NCBI GenBank assembly: GCA_951799425.1
Contig: OX637393.1
Coordinates: 7,696,244 to 7,760,243 of the forward strand
DNA from: Ilex aquifolium
Taxonomy: Eukaryota; Streptophyta; Magnoliopsida; Aquifoliales; Aquifoliaceae
Length of the DNA stretch: 64,000 nt
Direction: 5' to 3'
In this document: positions 32,639 to 43,522 of the stretch, in pieces
Position numbering within the stretch: position 1 is the stretch's first letter
How the letters are laid out: every line of letters begins with the position of its first letter
The notes under the pieces: model-generated
What the model saw: only the letters and a program-made list of their open reading frames with translations
Databases searched by the model: none
What the model was told of the DNA's origin: nothing
Translations under genes and position numbers: made by a program

Positions 32639-34428
32639 TCGACAAATTTTATTATTTTAATGAGTGTTTTTATAATTTTTGAAGGTCATTTTATACTAAA
32701 AAAAATTATCACTTTTGTGAGTAATTTATCATTTTTTGTGGATGTTTTTAAGACTTTTGTAGGTTTGTTTATCACTGTCGTGATAATTATTTTTACTATT
32801 TTTTTTTCCAGTACTCCAACAATAATAAAAATACTCACAACAGTGATAACAAAATCTACAAAAATAATAAATGTTGGTACGATAGTAAATTTTTTTTCGA
32901 TACTATGTACAACTCGTAAGTTTAATAGAGATCAAAGGGAAAAACAGTTGAAGAGAGTCGATGAATACACTCAGGATCAAGTCTAAAATGACCGTATGAT
33001 TTTAAAAGATTCGGATCATAATTAGATTAATATGTTAAATTTGCTTAATAAATAGATGGGTTAGTTATAAAATGCCTCTTTCAATTTTGAGTAGTTTGTC
33101 ATTCATTTTTTCAAATTTAAATTTTAACAAATAGTCTCTTTTAAGTTTAATTTTAATTCTAACAATTAATTTTACATCATAAAAAAATAACAGAAGTTAG
33201 ACATGAGAAATTTCTGTGATCTCTATTTTATTAAAAAGACATAACTACCCTTGGAAAAGTGTGTGTGTATGTGCGTGCACGCGTATTTGTGTTGGGTAGA
33301 GGTGGATGCGGAAATGAAGGTGAAGACGAACATGTTGTTGTTTAGTATGCTGGTTTTAGGCTCAACGGATATATTATTATCTTGACTTTCCTGTTTCTTT
33401 GGTATCGCAAAAAAAAAAAAAAAACAAAAAAAAACAAAATGGAGGGTGTTATAGTATTTTTCATGTTTCAACCACTGCTGCCAATCAATTTAGTCCACTT
33501 GAAACAGTAAGGGACCATATTACAACATTTGAAACTACAGAAAATTTGTTGCAACAAGGGGTATAGTTGGAAGAGAAAAGTTATAATTAACCCTCAATAG
33601 ATTAATACAAATCCGATGTTTCATGATACAAACTTGTTTTACATATAAATATTAGTCGGTGATATACAAATTAAGTAAATTTTAGCCTGACATAATTTAA
33701 ACGTGACACAGATCTAACAGAACACAACTCATTAGCCAAAGAAGGAATGATGCTTTTAGGTGCAAAGGTCATTATATGCCAATGGTCATGATAAAAAGAA
33801 AGAAGCATTTTGTCTATGAGACTATGATCATCAATGAATTAATAATCCAAGTTGGCAGGAACTGTGTTGCCGTGCAAATACAATGAGTTATTGCTTGAAA
33901 TTTGGTTTGGAGTTGCTAAGGTTTGACATGACTAAGGTTGTATCCTAAAAGGATTATCACATCATCCTCTACATTCATCATAATGTCCATTGAAATTTTT
34001 GGCAAGTGTTGTTTATCTTTGTGGCACCACCTTGTGACGTAAAGATAATGAAACATAAAAAAAAAAAAACATATTTTTTTATTCAAAAAATCTTGAATTT
34101 ACGAGAAAGATATACGTCACATCTTTAAATTTATAAGGTAAATAGTCAAAGATTTTTAAAATATTTTTGTATTTCTCTTGGACCATAGTTTAGTGGGCGA
34201 AAATTAAATTTGATTATTTTTTTTTGGGATATGTCATAAAGGTTCTAAATTGTACCAAAAATGGAGGAATTTTTATTTGAATATCTAGACGATAAAAATG
34301 TGCCAAAAAAATAATCATAGAAAACAAAAAAATAATAAATATTCATTTTTCAACCATTTTTGATTCATTGACATTGGTCTCGCTTTATTCTAAGTCTTTC
34401 ATGTGCGTTGCTTCCGCAATTACTTTTT
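32639..34428. other. Intergenic AT-rich DNA
   Basis: The open frame at 32660-32986 is a low-complexity Phe/Ile/Thr run and is not credible. No RNA gene or element border recognised. Confidence 0.4.
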
Positions 34429-34440
34429 CATTGGGCCTTT

Positions 34441-34634
34441 TTTTTTTATTTGATAATTAAAAAAAGGGTGGGGACAAAGAAGAATGCTCAACCACCATCC
34501 CGTTAGGCTCTCATCGGTGGGATCATAAGACCCCTGACCGCGTCTGAAACACCTCTCGGGACCAGATCTAGTCAGACTAGTATAGCGGTCAATCACCGAA
34601 TCCTAATGGAAACTTCAGGACTCGAACTCCCAAC
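34441..34634 (-). mobile_element. tRNA-derived SINE, 5' truncated
   Basis: Read on the minus strand it begins at the pol III B box region (GGGAGTTCGAGTCCTG), continues with GGTCCCGAGAGGTG and GATCCCACCGATGAGAGCC, and ends in a short A-rich tail. Flanks CATTGGGCCTTT (34429-34440) and CATCGGGCCTTT (34635-34646) form a 12-bp duplication with one mismatch. The A box part is missing. Same family as 41690-41929. Confidence 0.8.
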
Positions 34635-35030
34635 CATCGGGCCTTTAGTACTCTATTCTTAGCTCCATGAATTTTGATGTGACTTGATCCACATATCCTT
34701 AAGAGAATAAGAGGAAGAGCACGATAGTGAAGCAAGTATTGTATAGAAAGTTTTAATTTTTTAAAATTAAGTTATAATTTAATATTAAAAATTTTATTAT
34801 TAAAAAAATAAATAGATAAAATTACGGTACCGAGTTGATACTGTAGTGAAATACATTTAAGCCTTTGATTTCGTTTTAGATGATTTGAAACAAAAAATAA
34901 TAAAAAACAATAAAATTATACACATGACAAATTTTTAAAAGATTAAAAATAAAAAAAAATTTATTTTTTGTATTCTCATTTTTGCAAGTTTCGGAAGCAC
35001 GAATGTCAACGTAAGCTATGAATTATTATT

Positions 35031-35298
35031 GGGAAACTTTTCAGTATCAAATTTTTTTTTTCAATACTGATACTCTCAGTTGTTACTTTATATGAAAAAA
35101 ATACAATTTTAAAAGGAGAAGTTATAACTGTTCAAGAAAAATTATGATTGATCACAAACACCTATAATCGATAATGAAAAATGCAGTATCGATCCCAATC
35201 TTCCATGATCGATCATGTCCTTTGAAGTTATAACTTAAACCTCAAAAAAATTATAACTTTCATTACCGATACAATCGACGGTACCATAAAACTTCCCA
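35031..35298. mobile_element. Small inverted-repeat element with GTTATAACTT repeats
   Basis: Left end GGGAAACTTTTCAGTATC is an inverted relative of the right end (GATGGGAAGTTTTATGGTAC on the minus strand). The inside has several GTTATAACTT-like units and TCGATCATG motifs, shared with 56855-57325. No coding; class not known. Confidence 0.4.
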
Positions 35299-36034
35299 TC
35301 TCTAATACCTTAGAAAAATAGAGAAATGGGTCAATGGTCACCGATGGGCATGCTGATAGGTGTTTTTCGAGGTTTTCTTTCTTTCTTTCTCTGTGATATC
35401 TTAGTTAGGACGGTGTAAGGGGTTAAACCCTCCACGAAAGATTTCGGCTGACTTGGGTGAAGACCCCTAGTAGCTTTTACCTCTCTTCGCCAGCTGGGAG
35501 TGCGTTCGTCCCACATCGAAAAAGAGTCGTCTCCCTTACAGACGGTAATAAGATAACTTAACGTTTAATCGAACAATAGTAAACATATTTTTAACATGTA
35601 AACTTAATCATTTATGTATAATGGGTCTTGTGGCGTAAATCGAGGAATGGTGGAGTGATTTCATGAAACTTTATGTCAAAATTGTTGGGAATTCTTCTTA
35701 ATCATTATCTTCCTTTTTATCTCTATGTGAAATAATATTAGTTTATCTTTTCCCTTCTATGAGCTCTTCAAGTTCACCTACCACGGTGCCGGAGTGAAAT
35801 GATAGCCACTTTGGCATAATCCTTGTAAAGATTCGAACTAATGAAATATACAATACTTGAATTCTCGATATAAATGCCATATAGTTGGTTCCGCTTCTAG
35901 AATACCTATGGGCCTGTTGGGCCCGGACGAAATCTCCCCCATCACATACTTATCGTTAGTGATGATTAACTGATTAAGGTCCTCGGAAATGCCACTGCCC
36001 CATTGACAGCTTTCAATACTGATGGTGAAGGAAT
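35299..36034. other. Intergenic, possible eroded repeat
   Basis: 35330-35540 is richer in GC than its flanks and contains GTCCCACATCG beside GGTTAAACCCTCC, often seen in old retroelement remnants; no borders were found. Confidence 0.3.
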
Positions 36035-36359
36035 GGGTAATTTACACTTACATTCCTTGAACTATCACCCTTTTTTTATTTTGTTCCTTCAATTACCAGA
36101 TTTTTCATATTGTACCTTCAATTATATGATTAGTTTCATATTGCCTTAATTTTTAACATCCGTTACATATTTAGCGAAAAATTATTTCATTTTTTCCTAC
36201 AAACTATGTAATTTTTTTTACTTTACTTCAATACGTCAGCGATTTTCGTCCAAAAAGATAATAAATGTTAGTGATTGAGGAAATATGAGAAATCTGATAG
36301 TTGAAGGGACAAAATGAAAAAAAAAGTGATAGTTTAGGAGATATAACTGTAATTTACCC
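36035..36359. mobile_element. Small Mutator-like MITE
   Basis: 325 bp with inverted ends GGGTAATTTACACTTA... and ...ATAACTGTAATTTACCC, and a second inverted layer (CTTGAACTATCACC against GTGATAGTTTAGG). Flanks GTGAAGGAAT and GTAAAGGAAT agree at 9 of 10 bases. Ends resemble those of the larger Mutator-like element at 23954. Confidence 0.75.
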
Positions 36360-36369
36360 GTAAAGGAAT

Positions 36370-38105
36370 ACACACACAGAATTTTTGTAAATATGGTCAC
36401 ATGTAGCCATTCAATTTTTTGATGTTTCATTGATTGAGTAAAGGACCACAAGGTCAGGTTTGGCACTTTCAATGAGATAGACCACTAAAAAATTTTCAAT
36501 CCTTAGCAGAAGATTGGATGTGGATATGGCATGCATTCTTTTGTCCTGTCCAAGTTTGGCAAACCCTAGTCTCAAAGTGCCCAAAATCATTTTCATTAGG
36601 ACTAAAGTTCATAAGGATTTTGCATAGTCAAAAAGGTTTTATTCCCATATTTTCTTTTTCAATGTCAAGCTTTCTAATGCCATGTTGCCTAGCACAATAT
36701 GCCTAGGATGCCTCTTAAGGTTTAGAAAATCTCATTCAAGCTAAATCTAGGTGCTCAAAGTATAAGAATCCTATTAGTGAAGTATGAACTGGTATTTATA
36801 ACGGATTCACCGAATTTTAATCATATTTTATCAATTTGGATTTTAATATCCTAATTTTAGATTAATTATGATCCGATCTAAATTATATATGAAGCTAATT
36901 GCCTGATTATTTTAGAAAATTGAGTTGATAATATATATAACATTCAAAAAGGTTTAGCCCTGATTCAGTTATGCAGATTGAATGCCTGATTTTCGACAGA
37001 CTCGAATATAAACTTTGAAAATGAGATCTGTTACATAATTGGAATTGACAAGAATTTGTTCTTTAAATCTGATTCGTTGATAGACCTGCACGTGGCAATT
37101 GTGGGTTGGCTTTGTAAATTTTCGTGGCTAACATAGAGTACTTGAATAGCTTCTAAGAAAGGATAAATAGCATAGCCTACCACAAAAATGTGGACCTTGA
37201 ATATCACATGAGAAGATTGGAGAAGGCCACACTTATTTCTTCTTGCAACTGGATATGATCATAATGCTAGATAATGCCATGGATATCAATGGCATTTTCT
37301 AAGAAATTTTAGTAGTTGAACTTGGTCCCCATTTCTTGTTGCCAAGTTGATGCTTTTGTGCTGGAAAATCAGTGCAAGTTGGATGAATCACTCATTGAAT
37401 CTTTTTCCATGCATGAAGGACTATGGACATTTTGATTTGGAAACTTGCTAGATTGGCACAAGTTAAGGGCAATGGTCCCAAATTTTGAAATTTAGGTAGA
37501 ATTCCAAATTGTATAATTTGAAGAACAAGCTCTTTACTATTGTGAAAACTCAATGTTCTATACTAGAATGACAGAATTTTTTTATTTTTTTTCACTTTGT
37601 ACTCTTGAATCACTTGTAAAAAAGATGGGTTGCAGTTCAACTTAGATTCTTGTCAATCGAGAGGATTAACAAGAGTAAAGTGATTGTTCTCAGATTTGAA
37701 CCACAAGTTTGCTGATAACAACTTTACTACCACTTTTCCACTGAATCAATGGCAAATTTTGCTATTAGGAATAAGGGGTCGTATAGAGGACACGTCATAT
37801 TGGGTCGTATACTATTTATGTCATGTGTGGGTTGACTAGTATAACTCATGCCAAATCCACCACACATATGTAGGCTTGTCAATTGATCGAATTTGGATTA
37901 GTTTTGTATTGATCTGAACCCTATTCATTTTGAAAAATCTAATTTGGATCTGAATGATTATTTGAAAATTTTCATTTTACATTCTATATTTGAATTCATT
38001 GAAAACTGGATACCCGCTCCAAATAATTTAATTGTAAATTTATTTTTAGGAAATTACACCTAAATTTTAACTCAATTCTATGAAATAATCACTAAATTAT
38101 ACAAG
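36370..38105. other. Intergenic, no gene seen
   Basis: Short open frames only; none has a recognisable motif or splice-supported extension. Confidence 0.4.
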
Positions 38106-38109
38106 ATAC

Positions 38110-38450
38110 TAGTGGGCACTCCGTGTGACACACGAAATTTATTATATCTTTCTATCATTACCTTACGACCAAACCCTCCATAACCGTAATATCAATGGAT
38201 AATTCCTATTAATGTTAAAATGATATTCATTTATATTTTAAATAATTAAGAAAGATGATTGAATATTTAAATTTTGAAGTAATTTAAGAAAAATGGTGGG
38301 ATTGGTTACAAAGGACACATGTAATGTTTTGATTGGAGTGAGCTAATTAAATATTTCAAAATTTTTTGTAATTTAACATTTAGGGAGGGAAGACTTTTCA
38401 AAGTCTCTCATCCATAATTTGATTGGTTTATAATAAATCCAAATCCTAAT
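38110..38450 (-). mobile_element. Helitron 3' end, minus orientation, other end not found
   Basis: On the minus strand, CGTGTG-TCA-CACGG forms a hairpin followed by AGTGCCCACTAGT, i.e. a hairpin then CTAG, the Helitron 3' signature. It is distinct in sequence from Helitrons A and B. No matching 5' TC end was recognised; the end coordinate given is only a guess. Confidence 0.4.
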
Positions 38451-39975
38451 TCACAAAGCATGAACTAATGCATTCATATTTGTATTTGAATAATTGATTA
38501 ATAAAACCAAACTATTTCTGACTAGTTGAATTTGGATTAGAATCTGATCCATTAATATTGATGAAAGATCATATAATTCTCTAATGAATTATGCAAAATT
38601 AGATTGTGAAATGAACTGTTAAATAGAGTTTTCACGTTAAAATTTGGTTAGTACTCTTATTTAAAAACTAATCTTAATCATCTATTTTTCGTGTTAATAT
38701 TTTTTTTTGAATAATATTATTCGTGTTAATAGATCATAGTATCTTTAAATTCAACCCACATTCAAAAAAACAAATTGGAGAGAGTGATCGTATCTCTTAT
38801 GGCAATTGCCATCCTAATGATGACCTTACATAATCGGTTCAAAAACATCTAGTAGGTGTAAGTCACATAGTGGGAAGATGACTTAAAGCTGGATATCATG
38901 ATCTTTGGAGAGGGATTGATATGACACACTTATGATCTTTATTCAGGTTATGTTATGCGTATTTCAACTAATTTTCTCTCGGTTTTATCAAAGACCGATT
39001 ATCTACGTCGGAACTAGGAAATTCATGAGGAATAAATATCTCATGGCCTGATACCAGAAGATTATCAAGATTTGAACTGATAACGTCTAAGTTTATAGCT
39101 AGTTCTTATTACTACTTGAACTACTTTGAAGTTAGGGGTGAAAAATATCCCCCAACTAAATGTACGATTCGAATAAGGCAAAACATGATTATAAAAGCAA
39201 CATGATCAATCAATTTGAATACTAAGACAAATGTCTTAAGATCTTGCCATTTTCAATTAGCGTGCCTATTCGAATGCGACATGAATATAACAATATAGTT
39301 ATATCGGTTTGTCCTGATCTTACTCTTTGATGGGCTAAGTTTGGTCGACTCGACTTGATGCCTACCCCTACACTAAAGAGATTGCAGACACGACAAAAAA
39401 TATCACAATATATATAAAAAAAAGTAGTAATACTATTTAGACTTAATTTGTTGACTTAATCAATCACTGTTATTGTATTGACAATAAACTCCAATATTAT
39501 TCGGGATTCGTTACTAATTTGATGAGTTAATAAATAAAGTTAGCAAATGATATACATCAGACTGTACACCTTTACCTATTTTCAAAAAGGATGATTAATC
39601 AATCATGTTGGCTTGAAAGCATGATCACTTCAACTTCATTTTGAATTCTGAAACTGCCAAGAAGATGGAATGAAGCAACAACTAATCAAATTGACAGTTT
39701 CTAAGAGAAGTTACAGGAAAATTGGGCTTTGCATTAAGGTGGCCAAAAAGATCTACCAAAGTATCAACATCAAAGACCTAATTGTAGTAAGTTAACTGAG
39801 AATATTCTTCACTTCTCTAGGGATGCCTGAATTCTATTGATAAGATCAAGAACCCTAGTCATGAACAAGTTCAAGAAATTTAGGGAAGTTTCATGGAGGA
39901 CCACCATTCTAGAGGACCATAGCAACCCACGTTCGCCCGTGCCCACCTATGACCGTGATATTATCTCTCTAGTAA
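38451..39975. other. Intergenic AT-rich DNA
   Basis: Nothing recognised on either strand. Confidence 0.4.
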
Positions 39976-40218
39976 AATATTGAGTGTAACAGTTACACCA
40001 TGTCAACAATGCTGATATGGTATAATCATCCAATAAAAAAACTATAAAATGGATAAAAATTGGGTCTACTTTCTATTATGGAGGTGGTTATGTGTTACGT
40101 GGTTGAGTGGTTATGAATTTTTGTGTGACTTACTTGTAGTTGTAGATTTGTTTATTTATTAGTGGTCGATTATATCACTTGACTCTGCTGACGTGGTGTA
40201 ACGGTTACACCGAATATT
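39976..40218. mobile_element. 243-bp MITE with 40-bp inverted ends
   Basis: Left end AATATTGAGTGTAACAGTTA continues CACCATGTCAACAATGCTG. The inverse of the right end reads AATATTCGGTGTAACCGTTA then CACCACGTCAGCAGAG. Each end contains its own small palindrome, GTGTAAC-GTTACAC. Non-coding; the duplication at the flanks is unclear. Confidence 0.7.
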
Positions 40219-41371
40219 TTGTTTCTCTCTCTTGATTGTTAGTTGTCCTTGTGAGTAGGGGAATGTGATAGCAAACTTCATTGTCGAAGGTGGCAAATGG
40301 TTGAGAAATGTAAGTTAATGATCACAAGAATGTAGTGTTCCTTTTTGAAAGGAAGATAGGGTCATTAATTAGTCAGCAACAACCCCCTAGGCTGATTCAA
40401 AATTGCCCTCTCTCATGTTTTTTTCTAAGTAAGATATATTTGGGTCTCTTAAAACATCCGACTAATTCTATTGGCCAAATTCAATATTTGTCCTTGAAAA
40501 CAGATCTATTATAATGTTAAAATAAATCATTTTTTTTTCATCGCGAACATATCTGTTTATTAGAACATAATTAAAATAAAATCCTTAATGAGTTTATAAT
40601 TCTTTTAATTTTCATTGTATTCAGAACAAATTCATTACCTTTGTTCACTTAATAATTTTGCATTGTTTTTCACAAGTCTTAATTTGTATTTGTTTTATAA
40701 CTTATGATTTGGTAAATTAGAATATATTTATTGCTAGAAGTGCAATTCTTTTTCATGGTTATATAATTGGTAAAATTTGAATTCAAATAGATTGTGCTCT
40801 AGTTTGGAAGCATTTATGAAAAAAATAAGAATTATTGGTAGTAGAGGAACTTTATAAAACTATTAGAATTTATTATTTATTTTTTTGAGGACAAAAACAG
40901 TTATCTTTTAAATTTTGAAAATAATCTAAAATCAGTATGCAAGTATTTACAACTAAAATTAGTATATTAAGAGAGATTCACGATACCTAAACAACCACTA
41001 GTGACGATTTTTTTTCTCAGCCACCTTTCCAAAATCAAACATTACTCATCCCACATTCGTCGGAAGATTAGATAGATACATATCTAGAGGGAGTCTTTTC
41101 ATGGAGGTTGATAATTTAAAAGGAATAATTCCACCTTCGTTTATTGTATTATTGCTGTTGATTGTATATATATATAGATCTTTTTTTTTTATCAGTGAGA
41201 TGGACTTCATCTTTTTTAATATATTTTCCTTATTTTTCTTTTTTATCATTCATCAATAAGTAGTGAAAAACCCACTAATATACATTGAATCTCACTTATT
41301 TAATAAGTGACCCACCAAGAAAAAAAAAATAATAATATTGTGGAGAACATCTCACACCATGTGTGTATGAC

Positions 41372-41402
<31 letters not shown>

Positions 41403-41678
41403 TGTTCATGAACTCTCTCCCAAAGTGTAGGATGTCTCACGAGGATTCTGAGTAGGGCCTACCAAATTGAGCCCCACAGGGCCACAGTTCACCGAAGATT
41501 GGAGAGAGAGAAAAGTTGAGAGAGAGAGAGAGAGGGGGACCCCGTTGTACATATGATGCACGTGCCATAACTAACAGCCGCACAAGGCGTCTCCTCTCTT
41601 AGCTAACCAATCTCAAGTTTATTTTAAGAGTACACAAATCTTCTCAACCCGAGCATGAACAAGTCAAAGTTAACAGTC
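40219..41678. other. Intergenic, with GA microsatellites
   Basis: No gene seen. (GA)n tracts at about 41373-41402 and 41500-41535. Confidence 0.4.
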
Positions 41679-41689
41679 TCAACTCTTTT

Positions 41690-41929
41690 TTTTTTTTTGA
41701 TACTTAAAAGAAGGGGTAGGGGCAAGGAAGAGCGTCCAGACCGACCATCCCGTTAGACCCTCACCGGTGGGATCATAAAGCCCCTGATCGCGCCTGGAGC
41801 ACCTCTCGGGACCATACTTAGTTAGACTAGCATAGCGGCCAACCACTAATGGGGACTCCAGGACTCGAACTCCCAACCTCTAAGTAAGGAGTAAGGTCGG
41901 TACCACCACTAGACCACCCTACTCGGTGG
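41690..41929 (-). mobile_element. tRNA-derived SINE, full length
   Basis: Minus-strand element of 240 bp with A box (GGTCTAGTGG) and B box (GAGTTCGAGTCC) spaced as in a tRNA-type pol III promoter, then the body shared with 34441-34634, and a poly-A tail. An exact 11-bp duplication TCAACTCTTTT flanks it (41679-41689 and 41930-41940). A minus-strand open frame across it is spurious. Confidence 0.92.
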
Positions 41930-41940
41930 TCAACTCTTTT

Positions 41941-43186
41941 AACTCAATTCAATTGTACCTATAAAGTGAAGTTATTCTCCATAGTCATTTTGTCAGCTTC
42001 AAATAATTGGGACATAAGATTTAGTTTAATTTGATTTGGTTATCTCTCGATAGACTATTTATTTTATCCTTAATAAGACATCATGCACACACGATTAACT
42101 GCGTGAAGAGAAAAATGGGCAATTAAATAGGGTTGAAATAGGAGTTGCTTCGTTATTTCGAAAGAAACGAACAATAACATTGACATTTCTTGATTAGAGA
42201 CAGTTGAATAGAGGTAGAGAGAGACAGTTATTCATCGTTATTTAGAAGAAATAAAAGGTATTATGGGTATTTGATGAGGTGGTCACCAACCTCGCTCCTC
42301 TAACTTTATTAATAATATAAATTATGAGGTGGTGGGGCCCATCAAACACGTAAACTTTAAAGACTGCTAGCAAGTATCTACCCATAAGAGGAATTGATGA
42401 CTCCAGCTGCTAAAGATATTTAACTTTAAAGACTTACAGATGGGTCCTCTTGGGTATGAGTTTTTCCTCCATGAACTCACATTTTGTTCGGGACATACTT
42501 CATGTAACATGAATGTGAAGCTTCTTCATCAACTTATCTTCCACCTACATGATAAGACATTCAGAATTTCCTGGAAGACTCCTATGTGTCAATATGTGTG
42601 TGTGGGGGTGTGTGCGCGCTTGCGTGTATGTGTACAACGAGTATATTCCAGTCTATACATCCACTCCTAAACAAGAAGCAAAAATATTCTAGAAAATTCA
42701 GATTGGACTGCATAAAAAACTTGTGATAAATTGTCACATATGAACATTAAAACTGTTATCGACACTATCGTCAATCAAAGACAAACCATCTATTGTCGGT
42801 GGAGATACAGGAAGCACATAAACGCGGAGAGAGAGAGAGAGAAGGGGGGGGGGGGGACAGTTGGATACATGGAGGGAATCCATTCCTCACATATGGTTCT
42901 GGTTGCACTGCATAAACAAACAACCTAGGCTGTCTATCAAGACAAAATGAGTTGAAATTGAGTTGTTAGGGAAGCACACCTCTAAAACTTGCTCCTATTG
43001 GTCCAAGTGGCATCCATAACCCATAACCCAAAACCCTCTCCAATCCTTGTACGGTTGCCTGGTCCATTTTTGGATTTGAAATGAAAACACCAAAATAATT
43101 TCACTCAAATCTGTCCTTCACAACTACACATTTATAGATGATGGAGCACCCACCATTCCACCCAAACCAGCACCACCACCATTTCC

Positions 43187-43226
<40 letters not shown>

Positions 43227-43440
43227 CTGCAGCTGCATTGCAGAAAGCCTCATGTCTGCCACTTCCAGCGCAATTTCATGTAATTTTTCCATCCATTATT
43301 TCTCTTGTTTTTATGTGTAACCTTATAGATAAACTAGTTGCATAATCTTTCCAAATACAGTCAAGGCATATCAAAAGAAATGTATTAATGAAAAAGTGGA
43401 AAAGAGAGTCATTACCCGTGTCACCAGCCAACATCTCCGC
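41941..43440. other. Upstream region of the K+ channel gene
   Basis: No gene seen. (GT)n-like tract at about 42593-42632, (GA)n plus a G run at 42827-42856, and a (CT)n tract at 43194-43222. Confidence 0.4.
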
Positions 43441-43448
43441 TATATAAA
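43441..43448 (+). promoter_or_regulatory. Probable TATA box of the K+ channel gene
   Basis: TATATAAA 75 bases before the start codon at 43523, in a CTCC-rich setting usual for plant core promoters. Confidence 0.55.
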
Positions 43449-43522
43449 CTCTCCCAAGAGACTTAAACCCCACGGAAATATAACGGACTCCACTGTGCAC
43501 TTGAGAAATTCAAACCTACAGA

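Noticed and set aside
32660-32986. 108-codon plus-strand frame rich in Phe, Ile and Thr
   Set aside because: Low-complexity AT-rich sequence with no motif, in a repeat-filled region.
41679-41876. 65-codon minus-strand frame
   Set aside because: Falls within a SINE.
42440-42670. 76-codon frame upstream of the channel gene
   Set aside because: Ends in a GT-rich simple repeat, has no recognisable domain and does not splice to the channel's first exon.
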